DNA of 64,000 nucleotides from Rhodoferax sp. (GTDB lineage: Bacteria > Pseudomonadota > Gammaproteobacteria > Burkholderiales > Burkholderiaceae_C). This document shows positions 9,143-16,897 of this stretch, piece by piece. Where the stretch lies: NCBI GenBank assembly GCA_024235935.1, contig JACKLL010000005.1, forward strand, positions 62,001-126,000, given 5' to 3'. The notes beneath the pieces are model-generated. The model was not told the origin of the DNA and made no database searches. It worked only from the letters and a program-made list of their open reading frames with translations. Position numbers and translations under genes: made by a program. Numbering within the stretch: position 1 is the first letter of the stretch; every line of letters starts with the position of its first letter.

Positions 9143-9940
9143 TCAGGGTGTACCGCTGCCGGGCGCGCCGGATGCCGCCTGCCAGTCTGCGAGCAGGCTG
9201 TCGATTCCGCGTCGGTAGTCGGCAAGCTTCGGCTTCCAGCGTGGCACTTGCGGCCGGGGCGGCCCGGACGGCATGGCCAGTGCCACCTGTTGCATGTGCT
9301 CCTTGCGCACGATGAGCTGCATCACCGGTGCCGCCAGCAAAGGTATGTGCAGCGGGCAGCGCTTGCCGATACCGCGCGCGAAATAGTCCATGAAGCGCAT
9401 GAACGGAACGGCGCCGCCGGCGGTGGCGTAGAACGTCTTGCCTGCATGCCTGGGGTTTGCGGCCAACAGCAGTGCGCGCACGGCATCGTCGTGGTGCAGG
9501 TGGAACTGGCCCGCCGTCCGGGGACCGGCCCAGTACGGGCGCCCCAGCCGGAACGCCTTGCGGTAGGCGTGCAGGTCCTGGCTGGTCGGTCCGTACAGAT
9601 AACCCAGGCGCACGACACAGGCAGGCACCGGCCCGGCGAGCACCTGCTGCTCACAGGCCAGGATGGTCTCGGTCAGCGAACGCAAGGGGTCCTTGGGCGG
9701 AATCCGCTGCACGAATGCAAAGCTGGCAAACACGATGAAGTCTGCATCGGTGCGCAAGCTGCGGCGCACCCCGGCCTTCAGCGTCTTGTCGAAGTCCTTC
9801 CAGGCATGGCCGTCGTGCAACAGCGTGTTGGCCTGCTGGCCAGCCAGGTTGACCAGCAGCTTCAGGTCGGGGCTGGCACCGGCATGGCGGGCCAGCAACT
9901 TTCCCAGTTCAGACTGCCGGCCGATGATGGATATGGGCAT
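9143..9940 (-). CDS. Degenerate NAD-dependent epimerase/dehydratase-like protein
   Basis: A 265-residue protein resembling the central and C-terminal parts of extended short-chain dehydrogenases. Recognisable pieces are FIVFASFAFVQ (where SS..VYG normally lies), CVVRLGYLYGP and HHDDAVRALLLA (the H-x-D-D-A-V motif). The N-terminal glycine-rich GxxGxxG nucleotide motif is absent, and the usual YxxxK pair is replaced in ETILACEQQVL. There is no convincing ribosome site before the start, so the N-terminus is uncertain. It may be a pseudo-enzyme or a decayed gene; neighbours on either side are unrelated. Confidence 0.55.
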   Translation of the reverse strand: MPISIIGRQSELGKLLARHAGASPDLKLLVNLAGQQANTLLHDGHAWKDFDKTLKAGVRRSLRTDADFIVFASFAFVQRIPPKDPLRSLTETILACEQQVLAGPVPACVVRLGYLYGPTSQDLHAYRKAFRLGRPYWAGPRTAGQFHLHHDDAVRALLLAANPRHAGKTFYATAGGAVPFMRFMDYFARGIGKRCPLHIPLLAAPVMQLIVRKEHMQQVALAMPSGPPRPQVPRWKPKLADYRRGIDSLLADWQAASGAPGSGTP

Positions 9941-10048
9941 GGAGGATAGGTGTCTTTCAGATGAGGGGGTGGGGCCAGGTCAGTGACGCGTCGTATCTGT
10001 CATCGGCCCGGTTTACGCACGCGAGGAAGCGGCACCGTGCAGGGTCCA

Positions 10049-10657
10049 TCATTGCAGGATGAGCTTCAATCTGGCAAAGCTGGCATTGATCTGCGAGAGT
10101 GCGCCAGGCAGGTCCCTGTCGACGATCGGCGCAATCATGTTGATCAGGTCCTGCCGCGCGCGATCGCCTTTCGGATTGCCGTGGATGGAGATGTCGAACC
10201 AGGGGTTCTCGGCACCGAGTCGTACTTTCTCCTTGATCAGGTCAAGATAGCCCGAGAACCATGTCAGGCCCGTGAACCTGACACTCGCGTCCAGGTATTC
10301 GGCGATGGCCGTCGCAAAGATCTTGATTTCGTCCCACGCGTCCGCACGAACCAGGCGCCGCTCCGCGGCGTCGAGCTCCTTCGTGATCTGCGATGCAAGG
10401 TCCCGCAATGCAGCGGCATTTCGACGCCGCTCCTCAAGGAACGCGATGACCTCGGGCAGGGGTTTCGATTTGTCCTCGAGGTGTCGCCTGAGCTCCTGGA
10501 AACCGGCGATGTAGTCTGCGTGGATGCGCAGCATGTGCTCGTGCAAAGGTGCTACATGCTTCTCGAAGAGCTTGCGCTTTTCGCCTTCGTATCCCTTCAC
10601 GAGGCCCGCAACAAGATTCCAGATGAGTTTGATGGCCGTGGCGGACGGGACTGGCAT
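10049..10657 (-). CDS. Hypothetical protein, helical, lower GC than neighbours
   Basis: A 202-residue protein I do not recognise. It is strongly helical and charged, with heptad-like stretches (for example KRKLFEKHVAPLHEHMLRIH and FLEERRRNAAALRDLASQIT), no signal peptide and no membrane segment apart from a mildly hydrophobic start (ATAIKLIWNLVAGLV). A sampled 60-base line of the gene is about 60 percent GC, lower than the surrounding genes appear, and codons such as AAG/GAG mixed with AT-ending ones suggest recent acquisition. It has its own upstream AGGAG. Nothing in the neighbourhood indicates a role. Confidence 0.65.
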   Translation of the reverse strand: MPVPSATAIKLIWNLVAGLVKGYEGEKRKLFEKHVAPLHEHMLRIHADYIAGFQELRRHLEDKSKPLPEVIAFLEERRRNAAALRDLASQITKELDAAERRLVRADAWDEIKIFATAIAEYLDASVRFTGLTWFSGYLDLIKEKVRLGAENPWFDISIHGNPKGDRARQDLINMIAPIVDRDLPGALSQINASFARLKLILQ

Positions 10658-10838
10658 GGCAGACTCCTTTCGCGCGATTTTGCGTCACCGGGACATTTTC
10701 GTTGGCGCCGATCGTCTGATCGCAGGATCCGATGATGCACGAGAAGACGACCCATGGCGATGCAGCGCATGGTGCCCCGCCGGCCATGCAGGCTTGGCGC
10801 TGGATCGTCAGCAGCTGGAGTCGATGACCGACGGCCGA

Positions 10839-11762
10839 TTATGTCTGCTGTTCGCAATACTGCCCGTACAAGCCGCTCGCGCGTTCGGTCACCGGTCCCG
10901 GCCTGCCGTCCCCGATCATCCGCCCGTCGATCTTCGTGACCGGCGTCACACCGCCGAGTGTGCCGGTGACGAATGCCTCTTTCGCCGAATACACCTGCGC
11001 CAGCGTGAAGTCGCATTCGCGCACCACACCGCCGGCGGCTTGCCAGGCGCGGATGACGTTGGCCTGCGTGATGCCCTTGAAGCTGTAGTTACCGGTCGAG
11101 GTCCACAGTTCGTCGTCGCCGCGCACGATGAAGAAATTGGTGCTGTTGCAGCTGGCGACGAAGCCACGCGGGTCGAGCATCAGCGCCTCGTCGGCGCCCA
11201 GGTTGATGGCCTGGATCAGCGCCTGGATCAGGTTCAGCCGGCTGTGCGAGTTCAGCCGCAGGTCGAACACATCGGGTCCGCTGGTGCGGAAGGTCGACGT
11301 CATCAGGGCCAGGCCGCGCGCACGGGTCTCGGGTTTGGGTGTCTTGTATTCGGCCACGATGACGGTGGTCGCGCCACCGATCACGAAGCGCGGGTCCTGG
11401 TTGGGTGTCTTCTTGGTGCCGCGGGTGATCATGAGGCGCATGTGGGCGCCGTCGGTCATGCCGTTGCGATCCAGTGTCTGCCACAGCGCCTGCTCGACAC
11501 CCTTGCGGTCCATGCCGATGTCGAGGGCGATCGACGCGGCGCCTTCGAACAGGCGGTCCATGTGCGCCTGCAGGCTGATGATCCGTCCCTTGACCAGGCG
11601 CAGGCCTTCCCAGATGCCGTCGCCCAGTGCAAAGCCGCTGTCGAATACCGAGACACGGGCCTGGTTGCGGGGAAAGAACTCGCCGTTCACGTACACCAGG
11701 ACGGCATCGTTGCGGGGATCTGCGGCGTAGCCCTGGGAGCTTTCGGTGGATGGGTTTGTCAT
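10839..11762 (-). CDS. Class IV aminotransferase-like protein lacking the catalytic lysine
   Basis: A 307-residue fold-type IV PLP-enzyme homologue of the IlvE/D-amino-acid transaminase family, last gene of the reverse amino-acid ABC operon. Family motifs are clear: VYVNGEFFPRNQARVSVFD, GDGIWEGLR, GADEALMLDPRGFVA, FKGITQANVI, AFVTGTLGGVTPV and DGRMIGDGRPGPVT. However, where IlvE has the Schiff-base lysine (AKAGGNYL) and other family members have KSLNYL, this protein reads LRLNSHSRLN (168-177) with no lysine, and the usual EGSGEN loop is ASCNSTN (203-209). Either a non-classical PLP enzyme, a different chemistry, or a binding protein. Its position suggests it handles the imported amino acid. 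Confidence 0.8.
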   Translation of the reverse strand: MTNPSTESSQGYAADPRNDAVLVYVNGEFFPRNQARVSVFDSGFALGDGIWEGLRLVKGRIISLQAHMDRLFEGAASIALDIGMDRKGVEQALWQTLDRNGMTDGAHMRLMITRGTKKTPNQDPRFVIGGATTVIVAEYKTPKPETRARGLALMTSTFRTSGPDVFDLRLNSHSRLNLIQALIQAINLGADEALMLDPRGFVASCNSTNFFIVRGDDELWTSTGNYSFKGITQANVIRAWQAAGGVVRECDFTLAQVYSAKEAFVTGTLGGVTPVTKIDGRMIGDGRPGPVTERASGLYGQYCEQQT

Positions 11763-11781
11763 GTCCTTGCCTGTTGGCGTA

Positions 11782-12579
11782 TCAGAAATGGAATTCGTTG
11801 TGCCGCGCCAGGAAGGCCTGGGTGCGGGCCTGGCGCGGATGCTTGAGGACCTCGTCCGGCGTTCCGTCTTCGTGGATCACGCCATCGGCGATGAACAGGA
11901 TGCGGTTGGCGAAGTGATAGGCAAAGCCGAGCTCATGGGTCACCAGCAACATGGTGCGGCCTTCTTCGGCAAGTGTGCGGATCACGCGCAGCACCTCGCC
12001 CACCAGCTCCGGATCGAGTGCCGACGTGGGTTCGTCGAACAGCAACAGTTCGGGCTCCATGGCCAGCGCGCGGGCGATGGCCACGCGTTGCTTCTGTCCG
12101 CCGGACAGGCGGGCCGGGAAGGCATCGGCCTTGTCAGCCAGGCCGACGCGCGCCAGTTGTGCGCGGGCCTGGATTTCGGCCGCGTCGCGGGCCATGCCCT
12201 TGACGGTGCGCAGGCCTTCCATGACGTTGCCCAACGCGGTCATGTGGGGGAACAGGTTGAACTGCTGGAACACCATGCCCACGCGCTGGCGCACGGCGGT
12301 GAGTTCGCGCTCGGTGTATTGCGTCGCCACGCTGCCGTCGCGCTGCGGCTTTTCGGTGCCAACCACGGCGCCGCCGAGTTCGATCCGACCCGATGTGGGC
12401 TTTTCCATGAAATTCAGGCAGCGCAGAAGTGTGCTCTTGCCGGAACCGGATGCGCCGAGGATGGCGATGCGGTCGCCGGGGGCGACGCTCAGGTCGACAC
12501 CCTTGATGATGGCGTTGTCGCCGAACTGCTTGTGCAGCCCGGTCACGCGCAGCAGCGGGGGAGGGGGTGGGGTGGTCAT
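11782..12579 (-). CDS. Polar amino-acid ABC transporter ATPase (GlnQ/HisP class)
   Basis: A 265-residue ATPase with Walker A GASGSGKST (about 43-51), Q-loop FQQFNLFPHMT, signature LSGGQKQRVAIARALA, Walker B LLLFDEPTSALDPE and switch His in LVTHELGFA. A seven-Pro/Thr N-terminal tail precedes the fold. Its ATG shares one base with the stop of a 20-codon ORF (TGATG), so it appears translationally coupled to that small ORF rather than directly to the permease. It energises the two PAAT permeases encoded upstream on the same strand. Confidence 0.93.
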   Translation of the reverse strand: MTTPPPPPLLRVTGLHKQFGDNAIIKGVDLSVAPGDRIAILGASGSGKSTLLRCLNFMEKPTSGRIELGGAVVGTEKPQRDGSVATQYTERELTAVRQRVGMVFQQFNLFPHMTALGNVMEGLRTVKGMARDAAEIQARAQLARVGLADKADAFPARLSGGQKQRVAIARALAMEPELLLFDEPTSALDPELVGEVLRVIRTLAEEGRTMLLVTHELGFAYHFANRILFIADGVIHEDGTPDEVLKHPRQARTQAFLARHNEFHF

Positions 12580-12641
12580 CAGGAATCTTCCATGCAGCGC
12601 ATTGCGGAATTCGCCCTTGGGAGCGGCCTGGCGGCTTTCAT
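12579..12641 (-). CDS. Short ORF (20 aa) between permease and ATPase, copy 1
   Basis: The ORF encodes MKAARPLPRANSAMRCMEDS, beginning seven bases after the permease stop and ending in a TGATG overlap with the ATPase start. A nearly identical ORF of the same length (57 of 63 bases identical) occupies the same position in the choline operon at 34506-34568, although the flanking permease and ATPase genes belong to different families. Codons such as AGG, CCA, AAT and GCA are poor choices for this GC-rich genome, hinting that the nucleotide sequence itself is constrained. The GGAAGA near its end can serve as the ribosome site of the ATPase. Whether the peptide is made is unknown. Confidence 0.5.
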   Translation of the reverse strand: MKAARPLPRANSAMRCMEDS

Positions 12642-12648
12642 GGCCGTG

Positions 12649-13314
12649 TCAGTCGCCCTGGCGCAGCTTGCGCTCGAGCACATAGGTTGCCTGCACCAGC
12701 GGGTACAGGAAGGCGAAGAAGATCAAGGCGATGACGGTATAGGCCTCGATCGGGTTGTAGTTGATCGATGCGATCAGCTTGCCCTGCTGCAGCAACTCGA
12801 CGTAGGCCACGGCCGAGGCCAGCGTCGACATCTTGAAGATCTCGATGGCACGGTTGGTCAGCGCCGGCAGCATGCGCTTGACGGCCTGCGGCAGGATGAT
12901 GCGGCGCATCGCCTGCGCGTGGGTCATGCCCAGTGCCTGCGCGCCTTCCCACTGGCCGCTGTCCAGCGACTGGATGCCGCCGCGGAATATCTCGCCGGAG
13001 AATGCGGCCGAGTTCAGCGAGATGCCCAGCGCCGCCGCCATCAGCGGGCTGATCTCGAACGGCACCAGCATCGGCAGCGCAAAGTAGAACCACAGGATCT
13101 GCACCAGCACCGGCGTGTTGCGGAAGAACTCGACGAAGATGCTGGCCGGGATGTAGATCCACCGGCGTCTGGCATACCGCCCCAGCCCGACCAGCAGGCC
13201 GAAGGACATGCCCAGCACCAGGCAAATGGCGAAGATGCGCAGCGTGCCGGCGGCTCCTGCGAGCAAGGCCTCGGGGTTGTCCCAGACCGATTGAAAGTTC
13301 CACTGGTGGTTCAT
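12649..13314 (-). CDS. Polar amino-acid ABC permease, second subunit
   Basis: A 221-residue inner-membrane permease of the His/Glu/Gln/Arg (HEQRO) family: N-terminal GTLRIFAICLVLG membrane helix, FFRNTPVLVQI motif, and the EAA loop QWEGAQALGMTHAQAMRRII. The start at 13314 (MNHQWNF) is preferred over an upstream ATG because the extra 30 residues are low-complexity and overlap the previous gene. It pairs with the permease at 13334-14011. Confidence 0.92.
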   Translation of the reverse strand: MNHQWNFQSVWDNPEALLAGAAGTLRIFAICLVLGMSFGLLVGLGRYARRRWIYIPASIFVEFFRNTPVLVQILWFYFALPMLVPFEISPLMAAALGISLNSAAFSGEIFRGGIQSLDSGQWEGAQALGMTHAQAMRRIILPQAVKRMLPALTNRAIEIFKMSTLASAVAYVELLQQGKLIASINYNPIEAYTVIALIFFAFLYPLVQATYVLERKLRQGD

Positions 13315-13333
13315 CGTGGCAGGTCGTTCGCGT

Positions 13334-14011
13334 TCAATGCACCGTGGTCTCGCCGCTGACGGCCAGGCGGCGCTCGATGCGGTGCACCACGACACTGGCG
13401 GCATAGATCACCGTGAAGTAGATCAGCGCGGTGACGGTGAACACCTCCAGCGGGCGGAAGGTTTTCTGCGCCACTTCGTTGGCCTGGAACAGCAGGTCGG
13501 CATACGAGACGGTGGCCACCAGGGTGGTGGTCTTCATCAGCTCGATCGAGCGCTCCATGAAGGCGGGAATCATGCGCTTGACGGCCTGCGGCAGGATCAC
13601 GCGGCGCATCGCCTGCGCGCCGGTCATGCCCAGCGCCCGAGCGGCCTCGCTCTGGCCGCGGTCGATCGACACGATGCCGGCGCGGAACACCTCGGCAAAG
13701 AATGCCGCCGACTGGATCGAGAAGGTCAGCGCCGCTGCGACGAACGGCGTCATCTCGACCTGGATCAGGATCGGCAACGCAAAGAAGAACCAGAACAGCT
13801 GCACCAGCGGCGGCGTGGTGCGGAAGAACTCGACGATGAAGCCGGCCGGCATCGACAAGGCGCGCAAGCCCGACAGGCGTAGCAGCGCCAGACCCAGGCC
13901 CAGCGGTACGCCGAAGGCCAGCGCGGTGGCGGTCAGCTTGAGCGTATTGCCCAGGCCGGCCGCCAGCAGGCCGGAATTGGCCAGCACCGGCGTGAAGTCC
14001 CATTGGTACAT
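13334..14011 (-). CDS. Polar amino-acid ABC permease, first subunit
   Basis: A 225-residue HEQRO-family permease, paralogous to the following one: GNTLKLTATALAFGVPLGLG, FFRTTPPLVQLFWFFFALP, and the EAA loop SEAARALGMTGAQAMRRVIL. It begins 39 bases after the binding-protein gene and ends 19 bases before the second permease. The two would form a heterodimeric channel for a polar amino acid or small amino-acid-like compound. Confidence 0.92.
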   Translation of the reverse strand: MYQWDFTPVLANSGLLAAGLGNTLKLTATALAFGVPLGLGLALLRLSGLRALSMPAGFIVEFFRTTPPLVQLFWFFFALPILIQVEMTPFVAAALTFSIQSAAFFAEVFRAGIVSIDRGQSEAARALGMTGAQAMRRVILPQAVKRMIPAFMERSIELMKTTTLVATVSYADLLFQANEVAQKTFRPLEVFTVTALIYFTVIYAASVVVHRIERRLAVSGETTVH

Positions 14012-14050
14012 GTGCTGTGGCCTGGTCGCTCGTCGTGGTTCAGCGCGGGA

Positions 14051-14887
14051 TCAGAGCATTTCCTTCATCACCGGCGGCGAGGCTTTCGGATCCAGGCCGA
14101 ATCCGACCAGGAACTCCTCGTACCACTTCTGCGTCTGGCCGCCCTTGTAGTAGTCTGCCAGCTGCTTGTCGACGAAGGCCAGGAAGGCCTTGTCCTCCTT
14201 GCGCACCGCGGCGCTGGAGGCCTGGGACTTGGCCGGGGTCGGCACGACGATCTTGCCCGTGCCCAGCTTCTGGCGCGCTGCCAGCAGCGGCGGGTGGAAG
14301 AGGCAGACCGCATCGGCGCGGCCGGCCTGGAATGCGGCGATGGCTTCGCCATTGCCCGGGAAGCGCTGGATGGTGGCGTTCGGGGTGGTCTCGCTCAGGA
14401 ACTTGTCCATGCTGCTGGCCTGTGGAACGGCAATACGCACGCCAGCCTTGTTCAGGTCGGCCCAGGCCTTGACGGCCAGGTCGTCGCGTGCCAGCACGGC
14501 GAGCGAGTAGTACAGCAGCGGCGTGGCGGGAAAGTCGACCGCCTGGGCACGTTCGGGCGTGGCGTCCATCATGTACATGATGTCGATCTTGTTGCCCTGC
14601 AGCGCGGCAATGGCCGTGCCCCAGGTCACTTCCACCGGCTCGAACTTCACGCCCAGTGCGGCTGCCATGGCCTTGCCCATGGAGACACCGACGCCACTGT
14701 TCCATTCGCCGTTCTTCGGGTCCTTGGAATACCAGGGCGGTGCCTGGGTCACGCCCACGCGCAGGCTGCCGCGTTGCTTGGCCTGCTCCAGCGTGCCGCT
14801 GGCCTGGGCGAAGGCCATGCCGGGGAGGGCGCTGGCCAGGGCCGTCGCGGCCAGGCCGCTCAGGGCGGTGCGTCGTTGGATGCTCAT
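14051..14887 (-). CDS. Amino-acid ABC transporter substrate-binding protein (SBP_bac_3)
   Basis: A 278-residue periplasmic binding protein. The N-terminus (MSIQRRTALSGLAATALASA) is a twin-arginine-like or Sec signal ending AFA-QA near residue 28. The mature part follows the family pattern: GSLRVGVTQAPPWYSKD, MGKAMAAALGVKFEPVEV, TWGTAIAALQGNKIDIMY and TPERAQAVDFPATP. The start codon overlaps the GntR stop (ATGA), so regulator and receptor are translated together. The ligand cannot be deduced; the residue pattern is that of polar amino-acid receptors. Confidence 0.9.
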   Translation of the reverse strand: MSIQRRTALSGLAATALASALPGMAFAQASGTLEQAKQRGSLRVGVTQAPPWYSKDPKNGEWNSGVGVSMGKAMAAALGVKFEPVEVTWGTAIAALQGNKIDIMYMMDATPERAQAVDFPATPLLYYSLAVLARDDLAVKAWADLNKAGVRIAVPQASSMDKFLSETTPNATIQRFPGNGEAIAAFQAGRADAVCLFHPPLLAARQKLGTGKIVVPTPAKSQASSAAVRKEDKAFLAFVDKQLADYYKGGQTQKWYEEFLVGFGLDPKASPPVMKEML

Positions 14888-15633
14888 GTCAAATCTCCTG
14901 AAGTGGGGGGAAGGTCGAACGGGTTGGCAAAACGCATGAAGGACTCGGTGCGCTCGGCGCCGCGTCCCATGTGGTTGGTGATCTCGTCCAGCATCCGCTG
15001 CAGGTCGTCGCCCTGGGCGGCCTGCACATAGCTGTCATGGCTGTCGCGGCGCGGGCCGCGGCTGGCATGTGCCCGGTGGTGGGCGGCCCAGTAGAGCTGC
15101 AGTCGCCCGCGCAGGCTTTGCCAGGTGCGCTGCAGCAGCCTGTGGCCGCTGGTTTCGTAGACCAGGCCATGCAGGTCGAGTTCGGCCAGGATGCTGGCAG
15201 CGTCGTCGCCGGCGTCGATGGCCTGGGTCAGTACCGCGTTGCGCCGCTCCAGCGCACGGAAGAAGGTCGCGTCACGCCGGCTCCAGGCCTGCTCGAACGC
15301 AAACCGCTCCAGCGTGACGCGCATCGAATAGATCTCGCGGATGTCGTCGACGGTCAGCGAGATGACGTGGGTACCCGTATAGGGCACGGTGACCAGCAGG
15401 CCCTCCTCGATCAGCTCGCGCAAGGCCTCGCGCAGCGGGCCGCGGCTGACATCGAACTGGGCCGCCAGCGTGGTTTCCACCAGCGGTGACCCTGGCGCGA
15501 TCTCGCCGCTGAGGATGGCCGCCCGCAGGCGCTCGGCAATGTGCTGGCGGAAGGTGCTCTTGCGCAAACGGTCGACCCGAAAGCCGCCGGAGGTGGTTCC
15601 GGACACGATTGCAGGAGTGGGCGTTACGTGCAT
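14884..15633 (-). CDS. GntR-family regulator (FadR/FCD type) heading the amino-acid ABC operon
   Basis: A 249-residue regulator with an N-terminal winged helix (recognition region TLAAQFDVSRGPLREALREL) and a helical FCD domain carrying the metal/ligand-type residues Asp and His (ELDLHGLVYE, HRAHASRG). An in-frame ATG at 15663 would add ten residues, but that ATG lies inside a TATGAT hexamer that looks like a -10 box and is followed by a 12-base palindrome, so the start at 15633 is preferred. As first gene of the operon it probably autoregulates; the downstream order is binding protein, two permeases, short ORF, ATPase, aminotransferase-like protein. Confidence 0.82.
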   Translation of the reverse strand: MHVTPTPAIVSGTTSGGFRVDRLRKSTFRQHIAERLRAAILSGEIAPGSPLVETTLAAQFDVSRGPLREALRELIEEGLLVTVPYTGTHVISLTVDDIREIYSMRVTLERFAFEQAWSRRDATFFRALERRNAVLTQAIDAGDDAASILAELDLHGLVYETSGHRLLQRTWQSLRGRLQLYWAAHHRAHASRGPRRDSHDSYVQAAQGDDLQRMLDEITNHMGRGAERTESFMRFANPFDLPPTSGDLT

Positions 15634-15648
15634 ATTGGTCGATGATCG

Positions 15649-15660
15649 ATTGTTGACAAT
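15649..15660 (-). promoter_or_regulatory. Palindrome ATTGTTGACAAT, candidate GntR auto-operator
   Basis: Five-base arms ATTGT and ACAAT around TG form a perfect palindrome, of the size and TTGT/ACAA form used by FadR-type GntR regulators. It lies 16 to 27 bases before the chosen GntR start and directly after a TATGAT -10-like hexamer (15659-15664, reverse strand). Confidence 0.45.
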
Positions 15661-15864
15661 CATAAACCTGGGTTTCAGATTGGAACCAAGGGTTTCTACT
15701 TAGTCGGGGCAATGAATGCCTCCCGGGTGCGAGACATCCGGCAGGGACGCCCCGGCGCCAACCTGGGGATTCGCCCCGGGGGGCCGGGTGTTGCAGCGGG
15801 TGCGCAGGCCAGGCGGCCGCGGGGGCCGACGATCCGCACGCGCTGATGGCCGGGACGGAGCCGC

Positions 15865-16815
15865 TCAGTCCGCCTGGAAGCCCGAGTTCTTGATCGGTGT
15901 CGCCCAGGCTTTCTTGTCGGCTGCCAGTCGCTGCGCCATCTCTTCGGCGCTGCCGGGCGCGGCGGTCAGACCGAGGCCGGCCAGGCGCTGCACCAGATCC
16001 GGTGACTTGAGGGCCGACTGCAGCGCGGTATTGAGCTTGTCGACCGTGGCCTTGGGCATGCCGGGAGGGCCGAACACGCCAAACCAGGCCAGCGCGTCGA
16101 TGTCAATGCCCTGTTCCTTGAAGGTCGGAACGTCGGGGAAGGTCGGATTGCGCTGGGCGCCGCTGAGGGCCAGGATGCGCAGCTTGCCGGACTTGTGGTA
16201 CTCGGCAAATTCGGCGGGCGTGTCGAAACCGATGGGGATCTGGCCACCCAGCAGATTGGTCACCAGTGGCGCACCGCCCTGGTAGGCCACGTGGGTCAGC
16301 TTCATCCTGGCGGCGTCGGCCAGCATCTCGCCCATGAAATGCGGCATGGATCCGGCGGCCGGAGAGCCGAAATTCGCCTTGCCGGGATTGGCCTGGAACC
16401 AGGCGATCAGCTCCTTCATGTTGTTGGCCGGGGTGCCGGGACCGGCGGCCAGCGCCAGCGGGAAGGTGGCGGCATTGCCGACCGCGGTGAAGTCTTTCGT
16501 GGTGTCGTACCTGATGCTCTTGAACACCATCGGCTGCACGACCATGACAGCGAACGGCACGACCATCACGACATTGCCGTCCGGCGGCGCATCCTTGACC
16601 ATCTGTGCGGCGATGCGGCCGCCGGCACCGGGCTTGTTCTCCACCAGGACCGGCACACCCAGTGTGTCCTTCATCTTGTCCGCCAGCAACCGCGCCGTGG
16701 TGTCGGCCGAGCCGCCGGGCGGGAAGCCGACGACCAGGCGTACCGGCCCGGTCTGTGCCGATGCGGCTTGTGCGAATGCCAGTGTCAGGCCGATCAGGCC
16801 GAGTCTGAATGCCAT
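15865..16815 (-). CDS. Bug/TctC-family extracytoplasmic solute-binding protein
   Basis: A 316-residue protein of the Bug family, which feeds tripartite tricarboxylate transporters and is hugely expanded in Burkholderiales. It has a Sec signal (cleavage near ASA-QT, residue 20), followed by the diagnostic VRLVVGFPPGGSADTTAR and VENKPGAGG motifs and a C-terminal PDVPTFKEQGI segment. No TctA/TctB membrane genes are nearby, which is common for orphan Bug genes. Ligands are usually small carboxylates or related molecules. It is monocistronic here, 82 bases from the DUF547 gene. Confidence 0.93.
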   Translation of the reverse strand: MAFRLGLIGLTLAFAQAASAQTGPVRLVVGFPPGGSADTTARLLADKMKDTLGVPVLVENKPGAGGRIAAQMVKDAPPDGNVVMVVPFAVMVVQPMVFKSIRYDTTKDFTAVGNAATFPLALAAGPGTPANNMKELIAWFQANPGKANFGSPAAGSMPHFMGEMLADAARMKLTHVAYQGGAPLVTNLLGGQIPIGFDTPAEFAEYHKSGKLRILALSGAQRNPTFPDVPTFKEQGIDIDALAWFGVFGPPGMPKATVDKLNTALQSALKSPDLVQRLAGLGLTAAPGSAEEMAQRLAADKKAWATPIKNSGFQAD

Positions 16816-16897
16816 GGGATGTCTCCGAATAGGTGATTGTGGGAGCTTAGTCTACGGTGCCTCCCGCGCAATCGCGCGCAGCAAGGCATTTCGCCGT

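Noticed and set aside
12607..12618. GAATTCGCCCTT here and its complement at 34529-34540, identical to the flanks of TA-cloning vectors
   Set aside because: The similarity between the two sites extends well beyond the 12 bases (57 of 63), keeps an open frame coupled to both neighbouring genes, and no other vector sequence is present, so contamination is unlikely.
11746..13359. A 537-codon forward frame across the amino-acid ABC ATPase and permease
   Set aside because: The reverse strand encodes clear ABC proteins; the forward translation is Gln/His/Arg-rich without motifs.
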